Positions 1 to 13,830 are shown, numbered from the stretch's first letter. The stretch is 64,000 nt of DNA from Triplophysa rosa (GCF_024868665.1 NC_079892.1:5355045-5419044); one strand, 5' to 3'. Notes: generated by a model from the letters alone, not told the origin. A program made the numbers and translations.

Positions 1-119
1 AAAATATTTTAATGCTTTTTGTTTCAATGAAATGATTCAATAAAAAATATGTTTGATGCAAACATTGCTTGGATTGCCTTTTGATTCATAATGTCAAGTA
101 TAGCAGTTTTGTAATATGA

Positions 120-380
120 ATAACTAATAAAGTAATTATTGCCAAAAAGTATTAAATAGTAATAATGTGTCAATATAGGTATTACAGTAAATTACAGTAT
201 AATACAAATACAGTAAAAATAGACAAATTACAAAATATTGTAAAAATACAGTAAAGTACTGTTTTGTAGCTATACAGTAATATTTTTTGTACTGTAAAAT
301 GTATTACAGTACAGCACTGTAAATAAAAATACAGTAACTTGCTGGCAACCGTGCTGCCAGTAACTTACTGTAAAAATACA
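120..380. repeat. ACAGTA-rich repeat with small palindromes
   Basis: Many ACAGTA units, then AGTAACTTGCTGGCAACC and GCCAGTAACTTACTGT, which share words with the MITE arms at 9400 and 54412. Confidence 0.6.
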
Positions 381-1290
381 AGGAAATCGTTAACAGTGTA
401 ATAATTGTGTACAGGTGCACAAAATAATTTAATTAGTTTAAACATGTGCCATAAGACCTTTGCGTCCCTCTCAAACACAATAAATAACGTTTTGAGGCTG
501 TTATTTATAAACATTTTTGGCATTTTAATTAGTTCAAATAAACTAAAAAGTAACCTGTGATTTTGTTTTAAACTGAGATGGTAAAACAGAGGCCAAGTTA
601 TATATCTATGTAAGACGTTTCTAAAACATTTTGGGGTTTTTTGCATTTCAGTTGGCTCTACATTTCACTCTAAATTTAAAAATGTACTAAATGAAAGCCA
701 ATGGGAAATATACGGGAGGCTGAACTTCTGCTGCTGGTGTAATGCTCTGTGCACCAGCCAGATCACTTAATCCAGAGATGAGTTACAGATCACACCCGGT
801 TCAGCGACAACACGGATAAATAAGAAAATGAGAGGCTTATCATAGCCTCATCTCTCAGCCTCTGCCTCTTCCAATCTCATTCCTCCTATCCCAATCTATT
901 TTATGGCTCTTCGGTGTAACTGCTAAGCATGATATGGTGTGATGAATATGGATCTCGTATAATTTTCTTATGATTGATTCAGCCACCATTAGGAAAGGGC
1001 ACAAAACCGATCCGCTCTGCCACTTGATGCGTCAGAAATCGCAGAGATCAATACGCAATCCGGGAGTCACTTAAATTTTTATTATTATTCTTGGTGGGCA
1101 GCTGTGTTTCAGCTTCGATTAGCTCCGTTTCTAATTTTAATATACTTCAATGTGTCTTCTCGAAAAATGACCCGCACCACCTGTTCAGAGTGTCAGAATG
1201 CTCAAATAATCGCTGGATGACTGCCTTAGATAAAGCGGTCACGTGCTTCTCAAAGGAGATACAGTGAGCGAGAAATATGAGTCAGTGTAT

Positions 1291-1887
1291 CAGGGGCGTA
1301 GCCAGGACTTTTTTTTAGAGGTGGCCAGGAAGACCCAGTGATTTTATTAGGGTGGCCAAAAAATCCTTACAGACAGAAATTCTTTAACTTCTACTGTAAT
1401 TTACACCAATTCTTCATTACACATAGTTTGCTGGTCAAAAACATACACAAAGAACATAAAGTAAACAATTTATTTGCAATGCTTTCATGTGCTAACATTA
1501 TTTTAAAATAATTTGCTAGCTATCATTTGCAGTAAGTTAGCATTTTTTATAGAAAATAAACATTGCAGTACCCCAACTTAAACTTTCGCGAAAATGTAAT
1601 TAATGAATGAAATCCAGTTAAACAAGACTGATTTTACTGACATGATCCTTCTGCTCACGATGAACTTCCATGGTACGCAGACAGTACCTGTCATGAAGCG
1701 GTTAGCAGCTGTTCAGCTATAGCGCTCAGACTGTTTGCGTCAGTGCGTCTGCGACATCATATTAACGCGAGAGTAATGTTCTGCGCAGCACTCCGTAAAC
1801 TCCGACATACATCTTAAAACTGCACAACAGAGGTGGCCAGATAGGTGGCCATCCATCATTCATGGCCACCATGTAGCTACGCCCCTG
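1291..1887. mobile_element. non-autonomous hAT-type element, 597 bp, with 8-bp target duplication
   Basis: Ends are CAGGGGCGTAGC and GCTACGCCCCTG in inverted orientation. It is flanked by CAGTGTAT (1283-1290) and CAGTGCAT (1888-1895), an 8-bp target duplication with one mismatch, as expected for hAT. The subterminal text repeats a GGTGGCCA motif at both ends. No transposase frame inside. Confidence 0.85.
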
Positions 1888-2244
1888 CAGTGCATAGAAG
1901 TCAAAGATTCACTCAAATACACCAAATTAGAGGAAAACCAATGACACTAACCCTTTCAACACACACAGCAGGACATTTCAATTTACTCCCATGGTTACAG
2001 TCAGTCGGATCAGACTCAATAGCTTCTAGTGGCTTCGGCTTATGATGTTATATCCTCGTTTTCTACTCAAATCTCCATCAGTTGGAGATGGGCACAATCA
2101 GTGATGTTAGTCTGAGCGAAAAAAGATAGAAAAAGAGAAATCCCAGCATCTCATTAGAAAAAAATTTACGGTTTTGGCCACAATTGTGAGACACATTTCA
2201 AGAATTGCTTAGCTGATTTATTGCCTTGAAATTAAAAATACCAT

Positions 2245-2800
2245 AGCACACTCCAGTATTTACTATAGTAAATTGTAGTAAAATGTAGTATAATATAGCA
2301 ATTACTACAGTACATACTGTTAATGTATACCAAAGTATTCTGTAGTAATAACTGTAGTAAGTACTGCAGTATATTTTAAAATTGTATAGTACAGAGTTCA
2401 TATTTTTGCTCCTCAGGTTTTAAATCAATACAGCCATAAATATGTGTGTGAAAATACTTTACAGATATAAAGATATTTACTTTATCCCAATTACAAGTGA
2501 CAGCATATTCAGTATTTTTCATTTATTATATCACATTTACACGTATGAAAAAAGTGATATTTGTTTTTTTTGCGATAAAATGTACTAAAAAAGAAAAATC
2601 TATGATATGGGTGCAAAGAAAACATTGATCTTAAATAAATATAAACATTTGAGGTTGAAAAACACTTTCATTTGTTAACATTAAAAGCACGTCCCACAGA
2701 CCTGACCAGCCCAATATGTACTATAGTAAGGTTCAAAAACACTTTAGTACCTAGGATTTTTACCACAGTTTACTCTAGTAAATACTAAGTATACTACAAT
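2245..2800. repeat. TACTATAGTA-type repeat fragments
   Basis: 2245-2400 and 2715-2800 are rich in short ACTATAGTAAAT/TACTGTAGTA words in both orientations, like worn arms of a small inverted-repeat element. Confidence 0.45.
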
Positions 2801-4194
2801 ATTTTTCATGAGATCTCTGATTTCTAAAAGTATGCAAAACTGTGACCCAGTCTCTGAAATCCTGCTAAAGTCATTTATTTATGATTAACTGTTTTCTACA
2901 TAAAATCATGCTACATAATTTAAAGAACATATTGTGAAAATAAAATCCTAAAAAACAACAGCAAGCAAACCAAAAACAGCTTTCTACACAGTACTTCATG
3001 CAGACGTCTTTCAACCTCATTGTAAAGGAATTCACAAAGACATCACGGTCATTTTAAGATCCTGTCATGTGTTTTTTAATGCCAAAAATGCGGAAAAGCC
3101 CATAACTCTGTAAAGCATAAAAGTGCACACTACAGTAATCATGCCGACCCTTTATAGCCACGTCGCCTTATCTGTGAAGTAAGACTGGCGTGCAAGTGTG
3201 AAGAGCATTTATGAATAAAGCGGGACGTGACTGTAATAATGCATTGTAAACCGAAAGCGGTGAGGATTATCATGCTCCTAACACTGTTCCTGTTCAACTC
3301 TGAAACTACAGGAGGACTGATCAATCATTAAAAGATGGTTATCACCACCTCGGGGAAGAGTCTGGCATTTAGCGTGTCTAGGAATGCGACATTTGCCTTT
3401 TATTTACAAGAACTAATGTTCCTTACAGTGATTTATAGCTGGCTGATAGCGGCGGCACAGCCCCGTAAACAACTCTGGGCTTTCTGACAATACATGTTTA
3501 TAATCATAAAGACTTGTCAAACTGCCCATGCAGACTATACAAGCCAATTTACACCATATACTTATATTCACTGTACTTATATTGTGCATACTGGGCAGTG
3601 TACACTGCATACAGCACTATTATTTCAAGTGGTAGGGTATGTAAGGGGTGTTTAATATGTAATGAGAATCATTGCGAACAGTACTATGCAGCATGACCTT
3701 ATCACAGGTTTAATTCAATGACTGTTGTCCAACTTTGCTCATGGGCAGTCAGTTCTGGGCACAGTTTTGTTTTGATACAATCACCTAGGACATAAATGTC
3801 ATGTGACAAATCGTTCTAGACCCCACAGCTAAATGGCATCATTAACACGGTGACATCATCGATTGGCTTACTGCATTGCATGAGCGCATGCAGTCCCAAC
3901 CCTGTGACCTGCGTTAAAACCCCTCAGGATAGATTAAATAATCAAAATATGAGGCGTATAGTACTTTTAAGGTGTTATGTAGACACAATATTTGCCAAAA
4001 AGTCTCTTCATAGTGTATTAGGGAATATAAGTTTTATTATAAGATTTAAAAAATGCACTGAAAAACAAAAAGCTTACAGGAAATAAAGCATACATTGACT
4101 GCAGTTTTTTCAGTTATTAATATTTGTTGATCCTCTTGTGAAAATAATTTATAGTTATTCGCCTAAGCGGTCTTGTGTGTCATTTTTTGACAAG

Positions 4195-4460
4195 AATTCT
4201 TAGCCCCTTTGACCACCGAGGCGCTTTTACGTGGCTGAAAAAGCCAGGAGCTTGGCTAAAAATGCCCGCTGCAGGTGCAGAGTTCTGCCACAAGTTGAGC
4301 ATTTTTTAACTCTGGGCGCCCGGTGGAACACTGAGCGCGAAAAAAAAAACGCCAGTTGCTTGCGTTTTCAAAAAACGCGGCGTTTCCATTGGAAACAATT
4401 GAAAAAACACGCCATACGCCGGCAGACACGCCTTGGTGGACACAGCCCCTATACATTTTT
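4195..4460. repeat. GC-richer island, possible degenerate transposon
   Basis: CTTTGACCACCGAGGCG on the left and CGCCTTGGTGGACACAG on the right are imperfect inverted copies. The interior holds ACGC-rich sequence around a CCATTGGAAACAATTG palindrome. The frames on both strands here are not convincing genes. Confidence 0.45.
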
Positions 4461-4769
4461 CTCAAAGTTGAGCTTGTTTATTCGCCAGACCCACACAACA
4501 TGCATACAAGATTTTTAACGCAAATTTGATAAAATACTTGAACGAAGAATGAAGATGTCAATTGTCAAAACTAGGACATCACTTTTGGCCACTCAATTAG
4601 TATGTCCGAAACCTCAGTATGCAAAAAAAAAACAGGTATGCAAGTACTGTATGCTTCCTATAATTTATGCATGCTTTCTATCCCATGAGGCCATGGGAGC
4701 TGAGGAGCGACCAGTTTTTAAAAAGTGAATAAATTAAAAATACTATTAAACCATGAGCCGGTGGCACAC

Positions 4770-5040
4770 ATTGTAAAAATTTTAAAAATTCCAACTTAAA
4801 ATTTAAGGCAACTTTGAACTAAAGTTTTTAGGTTAAATTAAATTGGCTTTATAAGTCACTTGAACTTTAATTATATCAATGACGCATAAAATGAAGTTGA
4901 AATTGGTAAAACTAGATTTTTTTAGTCAGTTTAATAAAACTTAAGTTCAAGTGACGTGTACATCCAATTTAAACTTAAAAATGGCTTTTTCAAGTCAGCT
5001 TTTGAACTAAAGTTTAAGTTGTATTTTTTTTACAGTGTAG
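4770..5040. repeat. TTGAACTTAAA-type repeat
   Basis: Repeated words AACTTAAA, TTGAACTAAAGTTTAAG and a TTTTTTTACAGTGTAG end. No coding content. Confidence 0.45.
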
Positions 5041-6714
5041 GTTCCAATAAACATATTATTTCTTGGCTAAACTGTACTTGTTTAACAACACCCAACATAT
5101 TTTCATGGTTGTTATTAGTTATTCTAGGTGAACAGTCTGAGAAAACCTAGTCATTTTTTGTGATTTACTGTCTTCTACACAAAATCATCCTACATAATGT
5201 AAAGAACATTCTGAAAATATAACCATGATATCTCTGACATTAGCCAATATTACAGATTGAAATCATAGTGGAATGAATGGTTGAATCAAACTTTTGATGC
5301 TCATTATCTCATAATTAAATTATGAGACTGTAGCCTGGATTTTACAGACAGGGTCACATACAGGTCACATGACAATGAAAACATGGCATAACGTGCCGAT
5401 TTAATGGTCAACAAGTAGGCTTCTTTTAATTCAGTATATGTACAGACTACCCTGAACTGTAAAGTCAAGATGACAGAAAGAGGTTTTTGAAACAAAAAAT
5501 GAAAACAATGGCACAGACAATTAAACAGAGAACTCTTCTATCACAAGAAACTTGTCATGTGAGTATTTGTATCTGTATGGGCTTGTTTTGCTGGCAGGGC
5601 TGTCTGTCCCTCTGGAAGTGGGACATCACGTTCCCCGTGCTAACAGTCTGCTTAATGACGAGACAGCAAATCTATTTTTGATCTAATTAATGATCTCCGC
5701 TGTGATGCTCTGCGTCATTTTTAAGAATAGGGAACAATTTGTCACCCCGGTGAGAAGGGCGGAGTGTAGCTGACTGACTCTGATTCTGCCAGAGAAAATC
5801 ACTGGCAAAGAAAATGGGGCATCATCTTTTATAAGCAACACAACAGGGATGAGCGAAAACATACAGGGGAAAACATACAGCATTAGCTAAACCTTGAGTT
5901 CTTATCTCGACAGATTATGAAACGTACTTAAAAAAATGTATAATGCAGCTCGAGGTCACAGCGGATTTGTGTGCTTTAATGAACAGAGGCTGGGAAATCT
6001 GCAAACAAATTTTCTTTAAAAAGACCTCCCTCCCGTGTTTTTCCAAACGTACTCCGAGGGCCCCGCTCTTTTTAAATTGAAGAATGCTCTATAGACTCGC
6101 CTTATTTCCTGTTGCCCAATTCGTTTACACAACCATTTTATGTTTTATTCTATACAAAACGAATAAAAGCGATCTGTTCTTTTCACCTTGAACTATCTGT
6201 GAGTCACGAACTACCTCGCCCACACAAATCAGATTCCTCCAAACAAATTCACAGCTTTTTATCTTCGCTTTCCGCTAACCCGGAGAATCGTAAATGAGAT
6301 GCTTTTTTGTCTTGTTAGGGCGACCGTCGCTTTGCTTCCGAGCTTAATATAATTTTTGATACAACATCTGATTCTTTAGTCCCTCATTCCCATTCAGAAC
6401 TCCAGCGGAACTACCGTTCCGGTGCAGAGCCGGAAGCATGACTGACGCTTCCCGCAGGACGAGGGGGAGCAGATGTACGACGCCAGCGATTGAGCTGCTG
6501 CCACTGGTGGTTCTTTTGTTTTAAGTATTGTTATATGCAAAAACACAACTTTGACTTTTTGATTCCTAGCTGTTCAGGAGGCTATTGCATAATTTTTGAT
6601 TTCCTAACACGGTGATGGTTAAAGCTCAGGGCTGGGTTTCATTTTATAGGGGCTAAATCAAAGAACTAGTGTATCGTTGCTGTGCTTTCGAAACGTTGGA
6701 TGTCCAAATTCCCA

Positions 6715-6890
6715 GTTTTTCAGGAAATGAAAAAAACCACACAATACTTTTTAAATGCTTAAATACTGTGTTGTAAAAGTAAAAAAAACACTTTTTAATA
6801 CTTTTGATTGGTTAGATATTTGCAAACCCCAGTGACAAAGGGTGACCAATAATAATGATTTATGGCAAAAAATTGTGAAATATGGTTTAA
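6715..6890 (+). repeat. dispersed repeat, copy 1
   Basis: Matches 39890-40065 in the same orientation over words such as AAATGCTTAAATACTGTGTT and GATATTTGCAAACCCCAG. Confidence 0.7.
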
Positions 6891-9421
6891 GAACAACAGC
6901 AGCGACATATTGATTGCTATTATGAAGTTTATGCTATTATATTTATTCTTAAACAGAAATAAAAAAAATGTTAAAAACATGATTTTTAGTATGTTTTTGT
7001 GGTTTATTGTGTAAGTAGCTGTTTTTTAGTTGTTATTTCTTAATCAAAACAACCCAACCCAAATTAATTTTGATTGATATTAATTAGAATGCAAAATAAA
7101 AAAACAATATTTTTGAAATATATTACAGAGTTATTTATTTTAGAAATGAACTCTTCATATTCATATTTAAACCATGCAACATCTAATTGCCCCCCCCTAT
7201 TAAACAAGTTATTTAATTTAGTAAAAAAAAAAATAGCGCCCCCTCCATATCAAACAGGTTATTTGTTTTTACTCTCTTTCCTTACACTTGTATTTGAAGT
7301 GTAACTCATTGGCCAAAAAAGAGGAACCACAAAATTGACTAAATTAACAAAAGACAAAAAATGACTGATCGTATTATTTACTTAAAAAAAAAAAACTGGC
7401 CCAAATTATTTTCAAAATGCTCAAATATACTTTCCATGTTTGAATGCGCGGGAAAAAAAACAACTTTCAAAAAGCCTCTCCCTTAGGGTGTGGCAGAGAA
7501 TGTTTAGTGAATACAGTTATTCGTAAACACTGGGACTTGAGCGTAGAAAAAATCTTGACCGTCTAATTCCGCGGTCAGACTAGACTTTGAGCATGCTAAA
7601 TTCGTTCGGACGGTGCTGCAAAAATGCGATTCCTCCATCATTTACATTTTTGTACCGAGAGGTCACATTGTGACGTTTTGATCTTGTATTGGTCTCACAC
7701 ATTCACGTGACGTGAATTCGCAGGTCAGAGTTCACCAAACTTGAACTTTGCTACGCAGCGAAATATCTTCGGACGGGCTTGCGTTACCAGTCTGTTCCAT
7801 TCGCATGCGTATGAATGGAAGTCAATGGAGCAAAAAGGCAAGTGTGACCGGGGCCTAATTCGACTGGAATTCATTTTAGATTAATACGGCCATCGTGCAC
7901 AAAACACCTAGCGCTTGATCGAAGAAACAACCTTTGATAAAGTTCTAACAACACATCATTGTGATAATTTATACAGCCTATAATAGCCATCCCCAATCAA
8001 TTTAATCCACATTCTACCACAGGTATGCATGAATACTACTGTACTTGCGTATCATTCAGCTGTCAAACCTGACCTTCAATTTTCCTACACACTCTTCTGG
8101 AACCATTTATAGTCGTCAGCTGTACATCACAGTTGTGAAGCGCGATGTAATCAGCATCTATGAAGGCCCAACACAGACGATGACACAAACACACCACTTT
8201 GACACTTCAGACACCCCCTTCTCTTTAACGTCAATCAGGACTGGACACGGTTCATGTTTCCTGCCTACACGTTTGTTAAGAATCCACACTACCAAACCTT
8301 CACTGTAATATCAATCAACATAAAAGGGACACGTCACCTCTTTTAAAAATGTGAGATGTAATGCTCTCTTTGTCTGTAGTGAAAATACACTGCAACAGCG
8401 ATCTGCATTGCTGGCAGATTCTGTATGCAGTTGGCAGGCCATCTTTTCTCGATTGTTATCTTCAGGTTGTATACAGACATAACCCAATGCTTTTTAACCG
8501 CATGCATCAGGCATGACTATGGCGCTGGTGGTCTCTCTCTCTTTCTCACCCTTTCTGTCTTATCCTATTCACGATAATTCTTTCCCTCGCTTCAAAAACT
8601 GGGAATGAAAGCAGGCGTGATAAAAAAGCTCTTTTGTTGTGCGTGACAAGGTAGCGCAGCATTAGCACCTGCGCGGATCGCATGAGGGTGATTGGAAGCA
8701 GCCTCGTGTTGAATATTCATGTGTTGCTTATTCATGCCTGCAGGGCACAAGAATTTTCCCAAGGGGAAGGAGTCATAGACTCTCGTTTCATATCTGCCTT
8801 TTGTTCGGCGTGGCAGTTGAAAATGAAGCGAATACAAAAATTCATTGAAGCCCCGGCGACTCGATTGCTTGTGAACTCAAATATCCATGATGAACTGAGG
8901 GAAAAACGAGCGCTGTTTTACAGTCTCCCGGTAATGAGAACTGAAATCTTCATTATACGTGCTCAGTATTATTATTTCATATATTGTGTACGGGGTGATG
9001 AGGATGATCAAATATTCAATTACCTTCCTAATGGATAGAAGGAAAATACCACCACGCCAAGCACAAAATGCTGCGAGTTAAAAGAATGAAGTGGAATTAT
9101 GGTATTTTGAAAACATGGTTCTATGACAACGGGCTTTAGCTTGAATAGACATCGTAATTAATTTGAAATGAAAAATCACGTCTGTGTTATAACAACACTC
9201 CACATTTTTATTGCTTTGTAAATACGAGAAGCTTCCCCCTCATAGTGCAATATAATGTCTCCAATCACAACCATTACTGAACGAATTTCCGGTCCGTGTC
9301 ATTTTATATATCACTTTACAGAAATTGCACTCATAAGCAATTATTACACAATTACAGTGTGTATACTGTAAAGAAATTCTGTAGAAATTACAGTATTGCT
9401 GGCAGCAGTTTGCCAGTAACT

Positions 9422-9917
9422 TACTGTAGATTTACATTTATGTAATTTACTGGCAACAGTTTGTTCAAAGATAAATGAACATTAAACATTAACACCGTGT
9501 CTACACCGAACGCGACCGGCGCCACGTGACATGACAAAAGACATTAGAAATGCATTAGAACCCATTATAATTTTACATTTTGTCCACACTGGATGCGACA
9601 CTGGACAAACCCATTGAGAACAAGTAGGTTGTCATGTCGCGTCACGTCTTAGTATTTAGTACTTAGAAGTCTTTATCTTTACAGAAAAAAAATCGATAAA
9701 ATAACAGCCTCATGCAAAGCATTCTGGGAACCAAAATTAGACGAAAAAACTGAAAAAGGTTGATGAGGATTTATGGTTCCCAGAATGCTTTGCATGAGGC
9801 TTTTATTTTATCGTTTTTTTTCTGTAAAGATAAAGACTTGTTAATGTGTAATGTTGATTTATGATTGAACAAACTGTTGCCAATAAATTAGATAAATATA
9901 TATTTTTACAGTGTAGC
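9422..9917. mobile_element. nested inverted-repeat structure, ACACTGTAAAAA-type
   Basis: The outer arms (about 9422-9492 and 9841-9915) are inverted copies sharing ACTGGCAACAGTTTGTTCAA. Inside lies a second, near-perfect palindrome (9667-9839). Between the left outer arm and the inner palindrome is about 170 bp of unpaired sequence that starts ACCGTGTCTACACCGAACGC. Confidence 0.7.
9667..9839. repeat. near-perfect palindrome, about 67-bp arms and 40-base loop
   Basis: The left arm 9667-9733 and right arm 9774-9839 pair almost completely, sharing CCTCATGCAAAGCATTCTGG and CTTTATCTTTACAG. The mismatches I see are in the A/T-run parts. Confidence 0.88.
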
Positions 9918-10914
9918 CGAGTTAGAAAAATTTATATTAACAATAAAACATATCTAGGCCTGCAGTTTTAAAAATTTTTGATACTTACATATTTTCCATA
10001 TCTGTGGGAAACTTGTACTGCACTCCTACTGTGCACCTGCTGTTCAATCCTCCACACATCATCACTTCTGTTCATGTCAACTTAATATGTTGTCTGCCCT
10101 GATACTGTATTTTATGGTCTATAACGATCTGAAATTTTCCAATTGACAAGTATTCAACAGTCAGCAGAACTGGGGATGTATTATTATTATGTCTTATTGT
10201 CTCTCAATGCATTCCTTCCTCCTGCTGGGTTTATGATCTAAATGCATTTAAAAAGTGTTTTAATTGCTTTGCATCTGTTTTTGTTACATTACCACTATGT
10301 TTACTTACAGTACAGTACGTAGTTATTCATTCATAATGCAATAACTGCAGCTGTTTAGTTTTCTGGCTGTACAAAGCACTTCTGAAGAAGTTCAGACTTG
10401 TATAATGAGCAGCTTATCTCCTGCACGCTGCAAAATGAATTCCTCTTCTCACAAAATATAATGTAAAACTAGTAAACATGACCACCCACACATGCTCAAA
10501 TGTTTAAAAAAGCAAAATTTTACTTCATCATACAGTATCAGGAACCAAAATCGCTGTTTAGGGCAACGGTGTCAACACTGAATGAGTTCAGTTTTATTTT
10601 ATGTAAAATACGCAGGTTTTGTTTTTTATTAAAATGACAATTCAAGTGTAACACGAGCTTCATTCTTCAAATGCATTTCATTACTATTTCTTACTAGCGT
10701 ATTTTGTACTTTATTTCATTTTTTTGTCTTTAGAAAGCCAATGAACTGTGCCAAGATGACAAAACATACATAGAGTTTACACATTGTGCATTAACCATTA
10801 TAGAAATATAAAAAATGATTTTGGCTATCACCAATATTGTTAAGGGCAGCTGTGGCACAAACCTTACATTGGGTGGTGGTCTAATAAGTTTGTTAAGCAT
10901 ACTGAAAATACAGC

Positions 10915-11300
10915 CGAGGAAAAAACAAAGAGACCATTCCAAATTTTCATTTCATCAGCATTTCTAGATGTATTGTGGTCATTTCAGTCCTGTGTCTGTT
11001 GAATTTCAACTAAATCAAACCTCAGCAGTGACATAAAGTCCTCCTACAGCAATGTGAAAGACTGGCAGCATGACAAGACCCATGAAAACTGTGCGAGGTT
11101 ATCATGTTTTGAACTTTCTAAATACATGTAGAAATATTGCTGTTGTATTGCTTAAAAGTGATTCTGAACTTGCTTTCTTTGCAGTATTAGAGGTGTGCAT
11201 CTTTTCTGTGTTTTTTACCTGTTTCTCCAGTTTTATTTTTCTGCAAATAAATGCCAATAGAAACAATATTTATATTTGAAATTTAGGACAAATATTAGAA
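10915..11300 (+). repeat. dispersed repeat with GAGACCATT end, copy 1
   Basis: Shares with the reverse complement of 33180-33530 the block AGCATTTCTAGATGTATTGT and TCAAACCTCAG, and further right AAATATTGTTTCTAT in inverse. No reading frame of note. Confidence 0.75.
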
Positions 11301-12055
11301 ACAACAATTATAATTTTATCTAAACACTATAAACTGTAAATTCACACATAGGCCTACACCATACGTACACACAGTATAGACTAGAAACGTATTCTATGTA
11401 AGAAAGCTAATGACATTGCTACTGTTGAACTTCCTCGGCAAGATTTTCTTTAAACTCTTGCTCTGCCTTGACAGCAGTTAACCTGAGAAATGAAGACATT
11501 TTATGCTAATGCACGTAATATTGTCCCTTGAGGCAACTTAATTTTACACATCCTTACACTTATGCTGCTTTATGAACGCCACGACGTGTGAATCCGAGCT
11601 TTCGTAAGTAGACTTTTTCACATTCATGTAACGGTACATTTATAGGCCTTGAAGTACAAAGGCATCAAGGTTACAAGAGTTTGTGAGAATAAAAGTCCTC
11701 ATTTTTATCTCAAGCTGCTATTCCAAGACAAGTCTTTGGTAGAAACACAAAAGCCTTGTCTGATAGAATAAGTAGCAGCAATCTGTCTAAAGCTACATTT
11801 GGGTTAGTGCATTGAGCTTCAATTTGCCTCGGCAATAAAGCCTTACAGTTCCATTAGGACTATTACGTGTAACTGACGTGAAGCTGCCTCTTCTCATTTA
11901 GTAGTGTTCGGCTGGGTTAACTGGGGTTCCTGCTTATTCTTGAGACCCATCGGAAGAGTATAATTGGCTAATATCAAGATCAGACATTGAAATGAATATC
12001 TAAACTTAACATCAAGTTATCTAATATCTAGACACCTTTGATGTACTCCTCAGTT

Positions 12056-12115
12056 TTGTAAGTCGCTTTGGATAAAAGCATCTGCAAAATAAATCAATGT
12101 AAATGTAATTAAGAA
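12056..12115 (+). repeat. teleost SINE/LINE-type 3' tail
   Basis: TAAGTCGCTTTGGATAAAAG and CATCTGCAAAATAAATCAAT match a very common fish retroposon tail (from memory). No tRNA-like head was seen upstream. Confidence 0.55.
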
Positions 12116-12151
12116 TAAAAAAATCCACGCCTTTTATTTTATACTATAAAC

Positions 12152-12862
12152 CAGTGGTTCTCAACCTTTTCATGGTCGTGCCCCCCTGTAAACCCATTTA
12201 AAGAACTGGCGCCCCTATAAATGTAACAACCCTGCTGATAAACTAAAGAAACCATCACAGAAATGAATGGTTTCCATTAAAATACCATTGTGAACCATTA
12301 GCTTTTTGCATTAAAACCATTACAAAATTGTAGTGTTTTGGGCATTATTCCAAAAGGATTAATCTGCCAGATCACGAGAATGGTGTGCGTTTCATTGATT
12401 TTAACACGAGCGAGAGTTTATTCGCAGTTTATAATACAGACGCGGTGTCGTTTCCCTATCGAAAACAGCGCTTTTCATCTTTAATAACTGTCAACAGCTT
12501 AAACACTTTAAACTCATCTGGAGAGAAAGAGACTTGCGCTTATTCTGAAATTACAGTCTGAAGGACAAACATACTTATATGATCTGATTCTTAAGATGAT
12601 GTAGAGGTAATTGCTGCTGCTTCCTGAGTGGACGTTTGCTTGCTTTGTAGATATTAAGCTTTTGTGCGCAGCCTAAAATTGCACTGCGCAGGACCTACAA
12701 TGAGTACACACCTACAACAGCTTCAGAGGGATCATTGCCCTCCGTCAATTTGCAATCACGTTCCTCCGTGCATTCGCAATCGAGTTCTAAAGGTTGGGGT
12801 TTCGGGGAACCGTCGCCCCCACCTGCAGAACCTCTGCGCCCCTTCCTGGTTGAGAACCACTG
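12152..12862. mobile_element. non-autonomous hAT-type element, 711 bp, with 8-bp target duplication
   Basis: Terminal inverted repeats CAGTGGTTCTCAACC and GGTTGAGAACCACTG are 15 bp and perfect. Flanks CTATAAAC (12144-12151) and CTATAGAC (12863-12870) form an 8-bp target duplication with one mismatch. These termini are typical of Charlie-like hAT elements. The interior has no transposase frame; a 119-codon frame starting inside runs out of the element and is not a gene. Confidence 0.88.
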
Positions 12863-13437
12863 CTATAGACCCCTTTGGATGCAACGCTGATCCAACGCTG
12901 GGCCGGATAAACTTCCTGTTTCAGTTTTTTAACATTACACAAACGTTTGAAAAAACAACAACCAACAGAGCATTTCTAACCAAATCAAAATATTTCAGAT
13001 TTTATTATAAATGCAAGATTTAGAAATGAACTAAATGAAACCAGAAGTGCTTCTGGACCATTCTTTTTATTGTAACACAACAATGCATTATTTATCAAAA
13101 AAAATCAAGAATAATGGACCTTGTAGAGAATTTAACAACACGTTCACATAAAACACACAATTTTAATGTATTCTATTCTTTTCCCAAACACATTTTGTGA
13201 CGCAACAAAACCTAATCTTCCCCCTTATAATCAACAAAACTACAATTAGGAGCAAGCGCATGTTGCGTCGGGGCAACACGTCTGGTGCATACGATGTAAT
13301 CGGCTTTGTTTTAACGTTGTATTATAATCAACTTTTGTGTGACCAAAGTCCATAAAACATATTTGCCTCTGCAGTCAAACAGCAGGCCTGACGTTAAAAA
13401 ACATGATTGATTTCGTTACATTACATATAGCCAGGTC

Positions 13438-13830
13438 TAATGTGTCATTTTTTGGATGATCTATTGACAGAAATGCAATATAATACTGTATACATAACTA
13501 TTTCTTCAGACGTGTGTAAAGACTTTACATAATAAAAGGTTATTTTTTATTACCTTTGAATGTGCTGTTTCTATCTACATACACCATGGGGTCCCCTTGC
13601 ATGGAATTCGTTATGTTGTTTCTACAGTAGCCCTAAACGGACAAACTGCTCTACAGAACACGCTTCATAAATATGATATCTCCTTTGGCAAAGAAGCGAA
13701 AACGCGACGACATCTTTGTTCTGTGTCAGCCGCCGTAGTGCTTTGAAAGGGAGGGGTGGAGTGAGCCGTTGGTTGCAATTCGCAACCTCACCGCTAGATG
13801 ACGCTAAACTTCATACACTGGACCTTTAAA
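13438..13830 (-). mobile_element. GGTCCAGTGT-family MITE, copy 1
   Basis: Ends CACTGGACCTTTAAA at the right. It carries the family core GGCAAAGAAGCGAAAACG and GTGGAGTGAGCCGTTGGTTG. The outer left terminus is worn. Same family as 15621, 28250 and 45384. Confidence 0.7.

Noticed and set aside
8682..9038. 118-codon plus-strand frame
   Set aside because: No recognisable domain, and no splice or promoter context.
12664..13023. 119-codon plus-strand frame
   Set aside because: It begins inside a hAT-type element and crosses its target duplication; no protein signature.
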